Assembly (NCBI RefSeq): GCF_000379065.1
Contig: NZ_KB900614.1
Location: 144,420-208,419 of the forward strand
Direction of reading: 5' to 3'
Length of the DNA: 64,000 nucleotides
Origin: Salinispora mooreana
GTDB lineage: Bacteria > Actinomycetota > Actinomycetes > Mycobacteriales > Micromonosporaceae
Both the position numbers and the translations under genes were made by a program. Each line of letters starts with the position of its first letter. Position 1 is the first letter of the stretch. The notes beneath the pieces are model-generated. The model was not told where the DNA came from and ran no database searches. It was given only the letters and a program-made list of their open reading frames with translations. Shown piece after piece: positions 37,000 to 49,943 of this stretch.

Positions 37000-38178
37000 A
37001 TGACGGACAGGCTGGGTGAGCTCACCGCCGTGGGCGTGGCGGTCTGGCTCGATGATCTTTCACGGACACGGCTCAGCTCCGGTGGGCTGGACCGGCTACG
37101 CCGGGAGAAGCACCTGGTGGGGGTGACCAGTAACCCGACGATCTTCGCCAAGGCCCTGGGCGACGCTGAGGAGTACGACTGGCAGCTACACGACCTCGCG
37201 ATGCGCGGGGTGGAGGTCGAGGAGGCGGTCCGCACCCTCACCGCGTACGACGTGCGCTGGGCCTGTGACGTGATGCGACCGGCCTACGAGGCGTCGGCGG
37301 GAGTGGACGGGCGGGTCTCGTTGGAGGTGGACCCGCGGCTGGCGTACGAGACCGACCAGACCATCGCCGAGGCGCGGGCGCTCTGGTGGCTGGTGGACCG
37401 GCCGAACCTGTTCATCAAGATCCCGGCTACCGAGGCCGGGCTTCCGGCGATCACCGCCGCCCTGGCCGAGGGGATCAGCGTAAACGTCACCCTGATCTTC
37501 GGCCTGGACCGCTACTCGGCGGTCATGGAGGCGTTCCTGACCGGCCTGGAACGGGCGAAGGCGAACGGCCACGATCTGTCCAAGATCGGCTCGGTGGCGT
37601 CGTTCTTCGTCTCCCGGGTCGACACCGAGGTCGACAAGCGGCTGGAGAAGATCGACTCGGAGCAGGCCAACGCGCTGCGCGGTCGGGCCGCGATCGCCAA
37701 CGCCCGACTGGCCTACGAGCGCTACAGCCAGGTCTTCGCCTCCGACCGGTGGCAGGCCCTCGCCGACGCCGGAGCACATCCGCAGCGACCGCTCTGGGCC
37801 TCCACCTCGACGAAGAACCCGGACTACCGGGACGTGATCTACGTCGAGGAGCTGATCGCCCCCGGCACCGTCAACACGATGCCGGAGCCGGTGATCAACG
37901 CCTACGCCGAGCACGGCGAGACCAGCGGCGACACCGTCACCGGCGGCTACGACGACGCGCGGGAGGTCTTCGCGGGCCTGACCGCGGCGGGGGTTGACCT
38001 GACCGACGTGATCGACACCCTGGAGCGCGAGGGGGTGGAGAAGTTCGAGGCGAGTTGGAAGGAGCTCCTCGCAGGTGTCCGCCGCTCCCTCGCCGCCGCC
38101 AACCGGGGCATCGACCACCCCGGCGGCGCCGCCACGAACAACGCGCAGGCCGCCGAGCGGGCGGGAGGCAACGCGTGA
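37000..38178 (+). CDS. tal: Transaldolase
   Basis: A 392-residue enzyme transferring dihydroxyacetone units between sugar phosphates. The Schiff-base lysine is in [12 protein letters not shown] (about 140), and [13 protein letters not shown] near residue 50 is typical. The longer actinobacterial type with an Ala/Gly-rich C-terminal tail. The ribosome site AAGGGAG precedes the ATG. Its stop overlaps the pgi start (GTGA). Confidence 0.96.
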   Translation: MTDRLGELTAVGVAVWLDDLSRTRLSSGGLDRLRREKHLVGVTSNPTIFAKALGDAEEYDWQLHDLAMRGVEVEEAVRTLTAYDVRWACDVMRPAYEASAGVDGRVSLEVDPRLAYETDQTIAEARALWWLVDRPNLFIKIPATEAGLPAITAALAEGISVNVTLIFGLDRYSAVMEAFLTGLERAKANGHDLSKIGSVASFFVSRVDTEVDKRLEKIDSEQANALRGRAAIANARLAYERYSQVFASDRWQALADAGAHPQRPLWASTSTKNPDYRDVIYVEELIAPGTVNTMPEPVINAYAEHGETSGDTVTGGYDDAREVFAGLTAAGVDLTDVIDTLEREGVEKFEASWKELLAGVRRSLAAANRGIDHPGGAATNNAQAAERAGGNA

Positions 38179-39839
38179 GCGAGCTTCTCGGACAGCCCGT
38201 CGAGGCCGCTGCCGGCCTCTCCGTACGCGGGGCGGACGCGGTCGACCAGGCCGCGGCCGCCTCCACTCGGACCGCGGTGACCACGGCCGGGGTTCCGGGC
38301 CAACTGGCCGCGAAGGACCCCACGCTCTGGGGGCCGGAGGCGGAGGACGAGGCGCGGATTCGGCTGGGTTGGGTCGACACCCACACCCGCAGCCGGGAGC
38401 TGCTTCCGCAACTCGCCGAGCTGACCTCGGAGCTGGCCGACCTGGACCACGTGGTGCTCTGTGGGATGGGTGGTTCGTCGCTGGCCCCCGAGGTGATCGC
38501 CCGGACGCTCGGCCGCCCGCTGACAATCCTGGACACCACCGATCCTGGTCAGATCCGGGCGGCGCTCGCCGACCGCCTGAAGCGGACCGTCGTCGTGGTG
38601 GCCAGCAAGTCCGGTTCGACCGTGGAGACCGACAGCCAGCGACGCGCGTACTGGCAGGCGTTCCTCGACGAGGGGATGTCCGAGGCGGAGGCCGGACGGC
38701 ACTTCGTGATCGTCACCGACCCGGGCTCACCGCTGGCGGCGACCGCTGCCGAGATGGGAGCGTTCACCGTGCTGGCCGACCCGAACGTCGGCGGGCGCTT
38801 CGCCGCGCTGACCGCGTTCGGACTCGTTCCGACGGCGCTGGCCGGGGTCGAGGTGGCCGAGCTGCTGGACCAGGCCGAGGCCTTCGCCGGGTCGTTGGCC
38901 GCCGAGCGGGACAATCCGGCGCTGGCGCTGGGCGCCGCGCTGGGCGCCGCCGCCACCGCCGGCCGGGACAGGGTGGCGCTGGTCTCGGACGGCAGCGGAA
39001 TCGACGGGCTCGGTGACTGGGCCGAGCAGCTGATCGCCGAGTCCACCGGCAAGTCCGGGATCGGCATCCTGCCGGTCGTCGTCGAGTCGCCGACCAGCCC
39101 GGGCGCCACCGGCGAGGACGTCCTCACCATCAGCTACGGCGGGGCGCTGAGCGCCGGGGAACTCCGCGGCGGGGAAGGTACCGGCGGCATGCCGGACGTG
39201 GCGGTCAACGGGCCGTTGGGGGCACAGTTCCTCGCCTGGGAGTATGCGGTCGCGATTGCCGGCGTGGTACTCGGCATCGACGTGTTCAACCAACCGAACG
39301 TCACCGAGAGCAAGGAGAACACCAAGAAACTCCTGGCCTCGGGCGCGCCGACGGAACAGCCGTCGTTCACCGAAGGCGCGATCGAGGTGTACGCCCCGGC
39401 GGGGGTGCCGAACGACCTGGCCGGCGCACTGCGCTGGCTGATCAACGGCGTGGATGACGACGGCTATCTCGCGGTCATGGCGTACCTCGACCGCGGGGCC
39501 GATGCCGACGCAGCCCGGCTCCGTCCCGTGTTGGCCGAGGCGCTCAGCCCGCCGGTGACCTTTGGCTGGGGCCCCCGATTCCTGCACTCCACCGGGCAAT
39601 ATCACAAGGGTGGCCCACAGGTGGGCAGCTTCCTCCAGCTAACCGGTACGGTCGACGATGATCTGCCGGTACCCGGGAAGCCGTACAGCTTCGGGGAACT
39701 ACAGGCGGCGCAGGCCGCCGGCGACCGGCAGGCCCTGGCTGACCGGAAGCGTCCGGTGCTGCGGATACACCTGACCGACCGGTCGGCGGGTGTGGCGCAG
39801 CTGTTGGAGGCGGCTGGCGCGCTACCCAAGCGACGATGA
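38175..39839 (+). CDS. pgi: Glucose-6-phosphate isomerase
   Basis: A 554-residue SIS-fold enzyme interconverting glucose-6-phosphate and fructose-6-phosphate. Phosphate-binding segments include [10 protein letters not shown] (about 98), [11 protein letters not shown] (about 143) and [16 protein letters not shown] (about 374). The GTG at 38175 overlaps the tal stop; a longer upstream frame lies inside tal. Having pgi inside the pentose phosphate operon links glycolysis directly to Zwf. Confidence 0.92.
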   Translation: MSELLGQPVEAAAGLSVRGADAVDQAAAASTRTAVTTAGVPGQLAAKDPTLWGPEAEDEARIRLGWVDTHTRSRELLPQLAELTSELADLDHVVLCGMGGSSLAPEVIARTLGRPLTILDTTDPGQIRAALADRLKRTVVVVASKSGSTVETDSQRRAYWQAFLDEGMSEAEAGRHFVIVTDPGSPLAATAAEMGAFTVLADPNVGGRFAALTAFGLVPTALAGVEVAELLDQAEAFAGSLAAERDNPALALGAALGAAATAGRDRVALVSDGSGIDGLGDWAEQLIAESTGKSGIGILPVVVESPTSPGATGEDVLTISYGGALSAGELRGGEGTGGMPDVAVNGPLGAQFLAWEYAVAIAGVVLGIDVFNQPNVTESKENTKKLLASGAPTEQPSFTEGAIEVYAPAGVPNDLAGALRWLINGVDDDGYLAVMAYLDRGADADAARLRPVLAEALSPPVTFGWGPRFLHSTGQYHKGGPQVGSFLQLTGTVDDDLPVPGKPYSFGELQAAQAAGDRQALADRKRPVLRIHLTDRSAGVAQLLEAAGALPKRR

Positions 39840-39870
39840 CGGACATAACAAGGCGGAGCGAGGAGACGGC

Positions 39871-41388
39871 GTGACAAACCCGTTACGCGACCCGCAGGAT
39901 CGACGGCTGCCCCGCATCCCGGAACCCTGTGCTCTGGTCATCTTCGGCGTTACCGGGGACCTGGCCCGCAAGAAGCTGCTACCGGCAGTGTACGACCTGG
40001 CAAACCGGGGGCTGCTGCCCCCGAGCTTCGTCGTGCTCGGCTTCGCCCGCCGGGACTGGGGGGACGGCGACTTCGAGTCCCTCGCCCAGGCGGCGGCGAA
40101 GGCACACGCCCGCACTCCCTGGCGAGAGGAGGTGTGGGCGCGGCTGGCCGGCAACATCAAGTTCGTCGGCGGGTCGTTCGACGACGACGAGGCCTTCGAC
40201 CAGCTGGCGGAGGCGTTGGGGAGGCTACGCCAGACGCACGGTATCCCCGGCAACGCCGCCTTCTACTTCGCCATCCCCCCGCCGGCTTTCCCGGTGGTGC
40301 TCAAGCAGCTCGCTCGCACCGGAATGGCGGATAACGCCAGCTCCGGCGGGTGGCGCCGGGTCGTGGTCGAGAAACCCTTCGGGCACGACCTACCCTCGGC
40401 GAAGAAGCTCAACGACCTGGTGGACGATGTCTTCACCCGCCGGGACGTCTTCCGCATCGACCACTACCTGGGCAAGGAGACGGTTCAGAACATCCTCGCC
40501 CTGCGGTTCGCCAACAACCTGTTCGAGCCGTTGTGGAACTCGAGATATGTCGACTCGGTGCAGATCACCATGGCCGAGGATGTGGGCATCGGCACCCGGG
40601 CCGGGTTCTACGACACCGCCGGTGCGGCCCGAGACGTGCTCCAGAACCATCTCCTTCAGCTACTCGCGCTGGTGGCGATGGAGGAGCCCACCAGCTTCGC
40701 CGCCGACGAGATCCGCGCCGAGAAGCTCAGGGTGCTCAAGGCCATCACCCTGCCACCCGATGTGGATCAGGGGACCGTACGCGGCCAGTACCTACCCGGC
40801 TGGGTCGGCGGCGAACGCGCGCTCGGCTACCTGGACGAGAAGGGAGTCCCGGCGGAGTCGACCACCGAGACCTACGTCGCGGTGCAGCTTGGCATCCAGA
40901 ACCGCCGGTGGGCGGGGGTGCCCTTCTACATCCGCGCCGGCAAGCGGATGCCCCGGCAGGTGACCGAGGTGGCGGTCATGTTCAAGCAGGCCCCACACCT
41001 ACCGTTCAACGACGCCGATGTGGAGTCGCTGGGCAACAACCAACTCGTCATCCGGGTCCAGCCAGACGAGGGCGTGGTCCTCAAGTTCGGCTCCAAGGTA
41101 CCCGGAACCGCGATGGAGGTCCGCGACATCGCGATGGACTTCCAGTACGGCGAGGCGTTCACCGAGGCCAGCCCGAAGGCCTACGAGCGGCTGGTGCTGG
41201 ACGTCCTGATCGGGGACCGCACCCTCTTCCCGGACGCCGCCGAGGTCGAACAGAGCTGGCGGGTGGTGGACCCGTTGGAGCAGGCGTGGGCGGCGACGAA
41301 GCCGGAACCCTACCGATCCGGTGAGTGGGGCCCCCGCCGCGCCGACGAGATGCTGGCGCGGACGGGCCGCGCCTGGCGGCGGGCGTGA
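39871..41388 (+). CDS. zwf: Glucose-6-phosphate 1-dehydrogenase
   Basis: A 505-residue NADP-dependent enzyme that starts the oxidative pentose phosphate pathway. The cofactor motif [15 protein letters not shown] (about 25-39) and active-site [13 protein letters not shown] (about 195-207) are present. The GTG at 39871 has AGGAG just upstream. It is followed by opcA, whose product is needed for its assembly and activity in actinobacteria. Confidence 0.97.
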   Translation: MTNPLRDPQDRRLPRIPEPCALVIFGVTGDLARKKLLPAVYDLANRGLLPPSFVVLGFARRDWGDGDFESLAQAAAKAHARTPWREEVWARLAGNIKFVGGSFDDDEAFDQLAEALGRLRQTHGIPGNAAFYFAIPPPAFPVVLKQLARTGMADNASSGGWRRVVVEKPFGHDLPSAKKLNDLVDDVFTRRDVFRIDHYLGKETVQNILALRFANNLFEPLWNSRYVDSVQITMAEDVGIGTRAGFYDTAGAARDVLQNHLLQLLALVAMEEPTSFAADEIRAEKLRVLKAITLPPDVDQGTVRGQYLPGWVGGERALGYLDEKGVPAESTTETYVAVQLGIQNRRWAGVPFYIRAGKRMPRQVTEVAVMFKQAPHLPFNDADVESLGNNQLVIRVQPDEGVVLKFGSKVPGTAMEVRDIAMDFQYGEAFTEASPKAYERLVLDVLIGDRTLFPDAAEVEQSWRVVDPLEQAWAATKPEPYRSGEWGPRRADEMLARTGRAWRRA

Positions 41389-41422
41389 CGACCGAGCGAC
41401 GCGAGCAGACCGGGAGGCAGCG

Positions 41423-42436
41423 ATGATCGGCCTGTGGGACACCACCGGCAACGAGGTGGTCAAGGCGCTCGCTGCCGAACGGCGCAGCGCCGGCGGGGTG
41501 GCCAGTGGCATGGCACTCACCCTGGTCGTGGTGGTGGACGAGAAACGGGTCCGGGAGGCGGAGGCAGCGGCGACGATCGCTTCCGCCGCCCACCCGTGCC
41601 GGCTGCTGATCGTGGTTCGCTCCGATGTGGATCGGGATCGAAACCGGCTGGACGCGGAGATCGTGGTGGGTGGCCGGCTCGGCCCCGGCGAGGCGGTGGT
41701 GGCCCGGATGCACGGGCGGCTGGCCCTGCACGCCGAGTCGGTGGTGATGCCGCTGCTGGTGCCGGACGTACCGGTGGTGACCTGGTGGCACGGGGATCCG
41801 CCAGCCGAGATCGCCACCGACTTCCTGGGTGTGGTGGCCGACCGGCGCATCACCGACGCCGCGCAGGCCGACAACCCGATCGAGGCGCTGCGGCAGCGGG
41901 CGCACGACTACGCGCCCGGCGACACCGACCTGGCCTGGACCCGGGTCACGTTGTGGCGCGCCCTGGTGGCGGGTGCCTTCGACACCACCGAGGCGCAGGT
42001 CACCGCGGCGACCGTGGTGGCACCACCGACCGATCCGACGGCCGCGTTGATGCGCGGCTGGCTCGCCTCCCGGCTGGGGATCGCCCCCGAGTGGCGGCAC
42101 ACCGACCAGTACTCCCGGATGCATGAGGTGCAATTGCGCTGTGCCAACGGCGACGAGCTGACGCTGACCCGCAACGACAGCATGGCAGTTTTCCGCCGCA
42201 CCGGTCAGGATGACCGCCTCCTACCGCTGGTGCGCCGGCCGCTCGGCGACGAGCTGGCCGAGGAGTTGCGCCGGCTCGACGCCGACCAGGTATACGCGGA
42301 GGCGCTCGGTGCCGCGGCGGGGCTCTCCGGGCTGGAACGCCGGCCCGCGCAACGGGTGCATGTCTGGAAGGACCCGGCTCAGGCCCAACGGGCCGAGGCC
42401 GGGATTACCACGCACGCTGGGATCGCACGGGCATGA
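41423..42436 (+). CDS. opcA: Glucose-6-phosphate dehydrogenase assembly protein OpcA
   Basis: A 337-residue protein. The opening MIGLWDTTGNEVVKAL and the central MPLLVPDVPVVTWWHG are OpcA signatures. It has no catalytic motif. OpcA supports Zwf oligomerisation or activity. The ATG at 41423 has GGGAGG upstream; the frame extends into zwf and was cut there. Stop and start overlap with pgl (ATGA). Confidence 0.94.
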   Translation: MIGLWDTTGNEVVKALAAERRSAGGVASGMALTLVVVVDEKRVREAEAAATIASAAHPCRLLIVVRSDVDRDRNRLDAEIVVGGRLGPGEAVVARMHGRLALHAESVVMPLLVPDVPVVTWWHGDPPAEIATDFLGVVADRRITDAAQADNPIEALRQRAHDYAPGDTDLAWTRVTLWRALVAGAFDTTEAQVTAATVVAPPTDPTAALMRGWLASRLGIAPEWRHTDQYSRMHEVQLRCANGDELTLTRNDSMAVFRRTGQDDRLLPLVRRPLGDELAEELRRLDADQVYAEALGAAAGLSGLERRPAQRVHVWKDPAQAQRAEAGITTHAGIARA

Positions 42437-43203
42437 GCGAGGCGAGTATCGCGGTCCACGCCGACGCCGAGCTGCTGGCGCAGGCGGTGGCCGCCCGGTT
42501 ACTGGTCCGAATCCTCGATGCACAGACCGGGCGCGGTCAGGCGTCGGTGGTGTTGACCGGTGGGCGGATCGCCGCCGCCGTCTACCGGGCCTTGGCGGCC
42601 CTGCCCGCCCGCGAGGCGGTCGACTGGTCCCGGGTGGACGTCTGGTGGGGCGACGAGCGGTTCCTGCCCGAGGGTGACCCACAGCGCAACGCGACGCAGG
42701 CCCGGGCGGCGCTCCTGGACGCGGTGCCGCTGGACCCGGCCCGGGTGCACCCGATGCCGGCTTCGGACGACCCGGCCGGTAGCGACCCGGAAGAGGCCGC
42801 CACCCGGTACGCGGCGGCGCTGGCCCAGGCGGCCCGCCCCGGCACCGCCGTCCTCCCCCACTTCGACGTGCTCCTGCTGGGAGTGGGCGAGGACGGGCAC
42901 GTGGCCTCGGTCTTCCCAGAGCATCCGGTGCACTACGAGAGCCGGCCGGTCAGTGCGGTCCGGGGCAGCCCGAAGCCGCCACCGATCCGGACCACCCTGA
43001 CCCTGCCGACGATCAACACCGCCGAGGAGGTGTGGCTGGTCGCCAGCGGGGCGGACAAGGCCCGCGCGGTCGGCCTGGCGCTGGCTGGTGCGGGGCCGGT
43101 GCAGCTACCGGCCGCGGGTGTGCGGGGCGTCAACCGCACCCTCTGGTTGCTGGATCGGAGCGCCGCCGCCGACCTACCCGCCCGCTTCCGCAGCGTCCGC
43201 TGA
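42433..43203 (+). CDS. pgl: 6-Phosphogluconolactonase
   Basis: A 256-residue enzyme hydrolysing 6-phosphogluconolactone. VVLTGGRIAAAVYRAL (about 36-51), DVWWGDERFLP (about 70) and LLLGVGEDGHVASVFP (about 141) are conserved NagB/DevB-type motifs. Last gene of the tkt-to-pgl operon; a strong hairpin overlaps the stop codon. Confidence 0.96.
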   Translation: MSEASIAVHADAELLAQAVAARLLVRILDAQTGRGQASVVLTGGRIAAAVYRALAALPAREAVDWSRVDVWWGDERFLPEGDPQRNATQARAALLDAVPLDPARVHPMPASDDPAGSDPEEAATRYAAALAQAARPGTAVLPHFDVLLLGVGEDGHVASVFPEHPVHYESRPVSAVRGSPKPPPIRTTLTLPTINTAEEVWLVASGADKARAVGLALAGAGPVQLPAAGVRGVNRTLWLLDRSAAADLPARFRSVR

Positions 43204-43245
43204 GGTGTCGCCCGTGGCGGCACGGCGGCCGCGGGCGACACCTCA
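43201..43245 (+). terminator. Terminator of the pentose phosphate operon
   Basis: A perfect 14-bp stem whose left arm begins with the pgl stop codon (43201-43214 with 43232-43245). Loop of 17 nt. Confidence 0.85.
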
Positions 43246-43267
43246 GCGGCGGGATGGGGTATACGAA

Positions 43268-43303
43268 CCGCGCGCGGCTCGTCCGAAGACGAACCGCGCG
43301 CGG
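43268..43303. terminator. Second hairpin, secG side
   Basis: A 16-bp stem with one mismatch (43268-43283 with 43288-43303) and loop CGAA, 22 bp beyond the secG stop. Likely terminates secG and blocks read-through from either operon. Confidence 0.8.
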
Positions 43304-43324
43304 TGGTGACTCGATGTGCTGGGT

Positions 43325-43585
43325 TCAGCCGAGGCTGGACTGCTGAAGACGCAGCCAGAGCCCCAGACCGACGATGCAGGCGAACCAGACGATGCCCACC
43401 AGAACGGTGTAGCGGTCCAGGTTCTTCTCGGCAACCGACGACCCAGCCAGGCTGGAGCTGACCCCGCCGCCGAACATGCTGGACATCCCACCGCCCTTAC
43501 CCCGGTGTAGCAGGATCAGCAGGGTGAGCATGACGCTCGTAATGACCAGCAACACGATCAACGTGTACGCGAACCAGATCGGCAT
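43325..43585 (-). CDS. secG: Preprotein translocase subunit SecG
   Basis: An 86-residue membrane protein with two transmembrane helices (about 5-26 and 60-80). The intervening loop HRGKGGGMSSMFGGG is the SecG signature. It stabilises SecYEG during export. It follows tpiA, the usual actinobacterial order. Confidence 0.96.
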   Translation of the reverse strand: MPIWFAYTLIVLLVITSVMLTLLILLHRGKGGGMSSMFGGGVSSSLAGSSVAEKNLDRYTVLVGIVWFACIVGLGLWLRLQQSSLG

Positions 43586-43681
43586 GGCGGGGGACAGTCC
43601 TCTCGTTGCGATCCTCGCCCGAGCAGAACGGGCACGGCGGCACCGACCGGCGGACGGGCGGAGTCAAGGATAGCGAAGCGA

Positions 43682-44473
43682 TCAGCCGGTGGTGTGCTCC
43701 GGGAACCGGCAGATCTTCGCGAACTCCTCAGCGTCCAGGCTGGCACCGCCGACAAGGGCACCATCCACGTCCGGCTGAGCCATGATGGCGGCCACGTTCG
43801 AGGACTTGACCGACCCGCCGTACAGGACCCGAACCCGGTCGGCCGTCTCCTGGCCGAAGTGCCCGGCAAGGCGCTCACGGAGCGCCCCACACACCTCCTG
43901 GGCGTCCTCCGGGGTGGCCGTCTTGCCGGTGCCGATCGCCCAGACCGGCTCGTACGCGACGACAACCTGGGCCACCTGCTCGGCGGCGAGCCCCTTGAGC
44001 GCGGCATCGAGCTGGTCGTTGCAGTGCGCCACCTGGCCGCCCTGCTCCCGAACCTCCAGCCCCTCCCCCACACAGAGGATCGGGGTGAGCCCATGGGTGA
44101 GCGCCGCCTGCACCTTCGCGTTGACGACCGCGTCGTCCTCGTGATGGTTCGCCCGCCGCTCGGAGTGACCGACCGCCACGTACGTGCAGCCCAGCTTGGT
44201 CAGCATCGACCCGGCGATGTCACCGGTGTGCGCTCCCGACGCGTGCGGCGAGAGGTCCTGCGCGCCATAGCCAACCAGCAGCTTGTCCCCGTCAACGGCG
44301 GTCTGCACCGTCCGTAGGTCGGTGAACGGCGGTAGCACCACCGTCTCGACATCGGTGAGCTGCTTCGCGGTGAGACTCGCGGCGAGCTTCTGCACCAGCA
44401 GATTCGCCTCGAGATGGTTGAGGTTCATCTTCCAGTTGCCGGCCATCAGTGGCCGGCGGGTGGGGTTGGCCAT
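43682..44473 (-). CDS. tpiA: Triosephosphate isomerase
   Basis: A 263-residue TIM-barrel enzyme. Catalytic residues are Lys in AGNWKMN (about 15), His in VAVGHSERR (about 102) and Glu in [14 protein letters not shown] (about 173). Phosphate-gripping YGGSVKSSN is near the end. Its ATG abuts the pgk stop with no gap. Confidence 0.97.
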   Translation of the reverse strand: MANPTRRPLMAGNWKMNLNHLEANLLVQKLAASLTAKQLTDVETVVLPPFTDLRTVQTAVDGDKLLVGYGAQDLSPHASGAHTGDIAGSMLTKLGCTYVAVGHSERRANHHEDDAVVNAKVQAALTHGLTPILCVGEGLEVREQGGQVAHCNDQLDAALKGLAAEQVAQVVVAYEPVWAIGTGKTATPEDAQEVCGALRERLAGHFGQETADRVRVLYGGSVKSSNVAAIMAQPDVDGALVGGASLDAEEFAKICRFPEHTTG

Positions 44474-45673
44474 TCAGCTCTCCAAGGCCGCGATGCCGGG
44501 GAGGGTCTTGCCCTCCAGGTACTCAAGACTGGCGCCGCCACCGGTCGAGATGTGGCTGAACGCCTGCTCGTCAAGGCCGAGGACCCGCACCGCGGCGGCG
44601 GAGTCGCCGCCGCCAACCACGGTGAACGCGTCCGACGTCGCGATCGCCTCGGCGACGCCACGGGTGCCGTGCGCGAAGGCCGCCATCTCGAACACGCCCA
44701 TCGGGCCGTTCCAGAAGATCGTCCGAGCGTCCCGCAGCGCGGCGGCGAAACCAGCCACCGTCGCCGGACCGATGTCGAGCCCGACCCGCTTGCTGGGGAT
44801 CCCGTCGGCCCGCACCGTGTCGTGCGCGGCGTCGGGGGCGAACGCGTCCGCCACCACCACGTCAACCGGAAGCATGATCTTGCCGTCGGCACGCTCCAGC
44901 AGGCTGCGGCAGGTCTCGACCATCTCCTCCTCCAGTAACGAGGTGCCCACCTCGTAGCCCTGCGCCTTGAGGAAGGTGAAGCACATGCCGCCGCCGACCA
45001 GCAGCCGGTCGACCTTCGGCAGCAGCGCCTCGATCACCGCCAGCTTGTCGGAGACCTTCGACCCACCGAGCACCACCACGTACGGGCGGTCCGGCTCCCC
45101 GGCGAGGGTGCCGAGCACCTCCACCTCGCGCAGCACCAGCCGGCCCGCCACGTGCGGCAGCCGGGCCGGTACGTCGTACACGCTGGCGTGCCGACGGTGC
45201 ACCGCGCCGAACGCGTCGTCCACGTACGCGTCGGCGAGCGCGGCGAGCTGGTCGGCGAAGGCACCCCGCTCCGCCTCGTCCTTGCTGGTCTCGCCCGGGT
45301 TGAACCGGAGGTTTTCCAGCAGGGCGACCTGACCGTCGGCGAGACCGGCCACGGTGGACCGGGCCGAGTCGCCGACCGTGTCCTCGGCGACGTGCACCGG
45401 CGCGCCGAGCAGCTCACCGAGCCGCTCGGCGACCGGACGCAGGCTGAACGCCGGGTCGGGGCTACCCTTCGGCCGCCCCAGGTGGGAGCAGACGACCACC
45501 TTCGCGCCGGCCTGGACGAGCGCGCCCAGGGTCGGCAGCACGGCCCGGACCCGGCCGTCGTCGGTGATCTGACCAGTCTGCTTGTCGAGCGGGACGTTCA
45601 GGTCCGCGCGGACCAACACCCGCCGACCCGTTACCTCCTCGGCGAGCAGGTCGTCGAGGGTGCGGATAGTCAC
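44474..45673 (-). CDS. pgk: Phosphoglycerate kinase
   Basis: A 399-residue glycolytic kinase. RADLNVPLD (about 22-30), [10 protein letters not shown] (about 60) and the nucleotide-binding [10 protein letters not shown] and [10 protein letters not shown] are present. The GTG start gives MTIRTLDDL. It lies 52 bp downstream of gap. Confidence 0.97.
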   Translation of the reverse strand: MTIRTLDDLLAEEVTGRRVLVRADLNVPLDKQTGQITDDGRVRAVLPTLGALVQAGAKVVVCSHLGRPKGSPDPAFSLRPVAERLGELLGAPVHVAEDTVGDSARSTVAGLADGQVALLENLRFNPGETSKDEAERGAFADQLAALADAYVDDAFGAVHRRHASVYDVPARLPHVAGRLVLREVEVLGTLAGEPDRPYVVVLGGSKVSDKLAVIEALLPKVDRLLVGGGMCFTFLKAQGYEVGTSLLEEEMVETCRSLLERADGKIMLPVDVVVADAFAPDAAHDTVRADGIPSKRVGLDIGPATVAGFAAALRDARTIFWNGPMGVFEMAAFAHGTRGVAEAIATSDAFTVVGGGDSAAAVRVLGLDEQAFSHISTGGGASLEYLEGKTLPGIAALES

Positions 45674-45725
45674 CGGACCGACCTTCCCTTCGTTACCAGG
45701 CCCCCCGCGAGCTGCCTACGCGCAC

Positions 45726-46847
<1,122 letters not shown>

Positions 46848-46995
46848 TCAGAGGGACCGACCGCCCGAGGCGGTGCGCACGGCGAGGAATGCCGAGTGCC
46901 GGCTCCCTTGCCGTACGCAGCGACCCTATCCGAGCACGGGGGTTCACGCTGCGGCGGGTGGCGATCCTGCCGCCCCGTAAGCCGCCACCGTCCTA

Positions 46996-47976
46996 TCAGA
47001 CCACGAGCATGTCCGGCGTGACTGCCGCTTCGGTATCCGGGATGCCGAGATCGCGGGCTCGCTTGTCGGCGAGCGCGAGCAGCCGCCGGATCCGGCCGGC
47101 GATCGCGTCCTTGGTCAACGGCGGGTCGGCGAGCGCGCCCAGCTCCTCCAGCGATGCCTGGCGATGCTCCAGCCGAAGCCGCCCGGCTGAGGTCAGGTGG
47201 TGCGGCGCGTCGTCAGCGAGGATCTCCAGCGCACGGGTGACCCGAGCGGCGGCGGCGACCGCCGCGCGCGCCGACCGACGCAGGTTCGCGTCGTCGAAGT
47301 TCGCCAACCGGTTCGCGGTGGCCCGCACCTCCCGCCGAACCCGACGTTCCTCCCAGGCCAGCACGCTGGCGTGGGCACCGATCCGGGTGAGCAGGGCGGC
47401 GATGGCGTCGCCGTCCTTGACGACCACCCGATCCACGCCCCGTACCTCGCGGTTCTTCGCGGCGATGCCGATCCGGCGGGCCGCGCCGACCAGGGCGAGT
47501 GCCGACTCCGGGCCGGGGCAGGTGATCTCCATCGCGCTGGAGCGACCCGGCTCGGTGAGGGAACCGTGCGCCATGAACGCGCCACGCCACGCCGAGACCG
47601 CGCAGCAGACGTTGGCAGCCACCACGTGCGGTGGCAGACCCCGCACCGGACGACCGCGGACATCGAGCAGGCCGGTCTGCCGGGCCAGGAACTCGCCGTC
47701 CTTGACCACCCGCACGATGAAGTGGCTGCCCTTACGCAGACCACCGGAGGCGAGGACGTGGATCTCGCTGGGGTAGCCGTAGACCTCGGCGACCTCACGC
47801 CGCAGCCGTCGGGCCACCGCCCCGGTGTCCAGTTCGGCCTCCACGACCACCCGGCCGGAGACGATGTGCAACCCGCCGGCGAAGCGCAGCAGCGCCGCCA
47901 TCTCCGCCCGCCGGCAGCAGGGCTTGGGCACGTCAACCCGGCTCAGCTCGTCCTTGACCGCCGCCGTCATCGCCAT
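46996..47976 (-). CDS. whiA: Sporulation regulator WhiA
   Basis: A 326-residue DNA-binding protein with an N-terminal LAGLIDADG-like domain and a C-terminal HTH ([18 protein letters not shown]). [14 protein letters not shown] is the canonical start; GAGAGGA lies 7 nt upstream. In Streptomyces WhiA works with WhiB to switch on sporulation septation; it is kept in Micromonosporaceae. It follows yvcK by 54 bp. Confidence 0.95.
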   Translation of the reverse strand: MAMTAAVKDELSRVDVPKPCCRRAEMAALLRFAGGLHIVSGRVVVEAELDTGAVARRLRREVAEVYGYPSEIHVLASGGLRKGSHFIVRVVKDGEFLARQTGLLDVRGRPVRGLPPHVVAANVCCAVSAWRGAFMAHGSLTEPGRSSAMEITCPGPESALALVGAARRIGIAAKNREVRGVDRVVVKDGDAIAALLTRIGAHASVLAWEERRVRREVRATANRLANFDDANLRRSARAAVAAAARVTRALEILADDAPHHLTSAGRLRLEHRQASLEELGALADPPLTKDAIAGRIRRLLALADKRARDLGIPDTEAAVTPDMLVV

Positions 47977-48030
47977 TGTGCGTCCTCTCACGGACCGGTT
48001 CCGGCGTGTCGCCGGAGATTACGTACGTGT

Positions 48031-49038
48031 CTAACGAGCGGCGCCCAGGACGGGCACCAAAGCAGCGGCGAGAGCAGCCGAATCATGACAGGGCGTGCCG
48101 TCGTTAACCGCGACCGGGGCGAGGATCAGACGAGCACCCAGCGATTCTGCCGCACGTTCGACCGGATCCGGGTCACCCACCGCCTTGACGTCTCCGAGCA
48201 CGCAGTCGACCCGCAGCTTCGGCAGGTACCACCGCAGCTCGGCCAGGTGGTCGGCGACGGAGAGCCCGAACGTCTCCTTCTCCGTGGCCAGGTTCAGGGT
48301 GACCAGCCGGCGGGCGGGGCTCGCGACGATGGCCGCGGCCAGCTCCGGCACCAGCAGGTGCGGCAACACGCTGGTATACCAGCTGCCCGGGCCGAAGAGG
48401 AGCCAGTCTGCCGCGCCGATGGCGGCCAGCGCCTCGGGGCAGGCCGCCGGAGCCGCCGGATTCAGCCGCAGCGACTCGACCCGCCCGGTGGTGACGGCCA
48501 CCTGATGCTGGCCGCTGACGATACCGACCTCCGCCGGCCGGTCCGGGTCAACGCCCCGGACCCGCGCCTCGATCCCGACCGACTCGCAGGACATCGGCAG
48601 CACCCGCCCGACGGTGCCCAACATCGCACCGGCGTGCTCCAGCGCCGCCACCGGGTCGCCGAGCAGTTCCATCAGCCCGCAGAGCACGAGATTGCCGACG
48701 GCGTGCCCGGTCAGCCCGCCCGCCGCCGTCAGCCCGCCCGTCGCCGCCCAGTCGCCGGCCGTCGGCGTCGGGACCGCGGCGAAACGGTGCTGGAAGAGCC
48801 CGGCGCTGCGCTGGGTGGCGGGGTGGTCTCCGGCCAGCGCGACAAGCGCCTGCCGCAGGTCCCCCGGCGGCAGTCCGCCCCGCTCCGCGCGCAGCCGGCC
48901 ACTGGACCCACCGTCGTCGCCGACCGTCACCACGGCGGTCAGATCAAGGTCGAGTTCGGGGGCGCAGCGCCGCAGTGCCCGCAGCGAGGCGGAGAGTCCA
49001 TGTCCACCACCGAAGGCGACCACCCGGATGGCCGTCAC
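48031..49038 (-). CDS. YvcK/GlmR-type gluconeogenesis factor
   Basis: A 335-residue Rossmann-like protein (CofD/UPF0052 family). The nucleotide-binding VVAFGGGHGLSASLRAL (about 7-23) and VTVGDDGGSSGRLR (about 43-56) are typical. Relatives bind UDP-GlcNAc and affect cell-wall precursor supply. The GTG start overlaps the rapZ stop by 4 nt. Confidence 0.92.
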   Translation of the reverse strand: MTAIRVVAFGGGHGLSASLRALRRCAPELDLDLTAVVTVGDDGGSSGRLRAERGGLPPGDLRQALVALAGDHPATQRSAGLFQHRFAAVPTPTAGDWAATGGLTAAGGLTGHAVGNLVLCGLMELLGDPVAALEHAGAMLGTVGRVLPMSCESVGIEARVRGVDPDRPAEVGIVSGQHQVAVTTGRVESLRLNPAAPAACPEALAAIGAADWLLFGPGSWYTSVLPHLLVPELAAAIVASPARRLVTLNLATEKETFGLSVADHLAELRWYLPKLRVDCVLGDVKAVGDPDPVERAAESLGARLILAPVAVNDGTPCHDSAALAAALVPVLGAAR

Positions 49039-49943
49039 TCGCGCCCCAGGTCCCGGTGCTGCGCGTTGGCGGCGAGGCCGGTCTGGCGCAGCCGCGCGGC
49101 CAGCTCCTCGGCGATGGCGACACTGCGGTGCTTGCCGCCGGTGCAACCGACGGCGGCGGTCAGATACCGTTTACCCTCCCGCTCAAATCCGGCGGTGGTG
49201 GCGTTCAGCAGGTCGGCGTAGGTCGCCACGAAATCCTCGGCGCCCGCCTGGCCCAACACGTACGAACTGACCGCCTCCACCTGCCCGGTGTGCTCGCGCA
49301 GCTCCGGAACCCAGTACGGGTTCGGCAGGAACCGGGCGTCGCAGACGAAGTCGGCATCCGGCGGCACGCCGTACTTGAAACCGAACGAGACCACGGTCAC
49401 CCGCAGCCGCCGGGCATCCTCGGCACCGAAGAGCTCCTCGATCCGCCGACGCAGCTGGTTGACGTTGAGATGGCTGGTGTCGACGAACACGTCGGCCTGG
49501 TCCCGGGCCCCCTCCAGCAGCCCGCGCTCGACCGCGATGCCGTCGGCGAGCCGTCCCTCCCCCTGCAACGGGTGCGAACGCCGGACGCTCTCAAACCGCC
49601 GGATCAACACCTCGTCGTCGGCGTCCACGAAGACCACCCGCGGGGCGAAGCCCCGCTCCTTGAGTTCTCGGATCGCACCGGCCAGGTCGGTGGAGAACGC
49701 CCGGGAACGCACGTCCAGCACCATCGCCGTACGCCGGGCGGCGCCACCGGCCTTCATTGCCAACTCGGCCATGTCCAGCATCAGCGCCTGGGGCAGGTTG
49801 TCGACCACGTAGTAACCGACGTTCTCCAGGGCACGGGCGACGGTGCTGCGCCCACCGCCGGAGACCCCGGTCACCACCACGAGCGTGGTGTCGGTGCCCG
49901 ACGGATCGGGCCCACCCGGCACGCTCGTCTGCGCCTCGATCAC
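49035..49943 (-). CDS. rapZ: RapZ-family nucleotide-binding protein
   Basis: A 302-residue P-loop protein. Walker A is [10 protein letters not shown] (about 25-34), with the Arg found in this family. GYYVVDNLP follows, and the C-terminal [15 protein letters not shown] segment reads [17 protein letters not shown]. In E. coli RapZ controls GlmS through a small RNA; that circuit is not known in actinobacteria, where it is kept with yvcK and whiA. The start is GTG at 49943. Confidence 0.93.
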   Translation of the reverse strand: MIEAQTSVPGGPDPSGTDTTLVVVTGVSGGGRSTVARALENVGYYVVDNLPQALMLDMAELAMKAGGAARRTAMVLDVRSRAFSTDLAGAIRELKERGFAPRVVFVDADDEVLIRRFESVRRSHPLQGEGRLADGIAVERGLLEGARDQADVFVDTSHLNVNQLRRRIEELFGAEDARRLRVTVVSFGFKYGVPPDADFVCDARFLPNPYWVPELREHTGQVEAVSSYVLGQAGAEDFVATYADLLNATTAGFEREGKRYLTAAVGCTGGKHRSVAIAEELAARLRQTGLAANAQHRDLGRE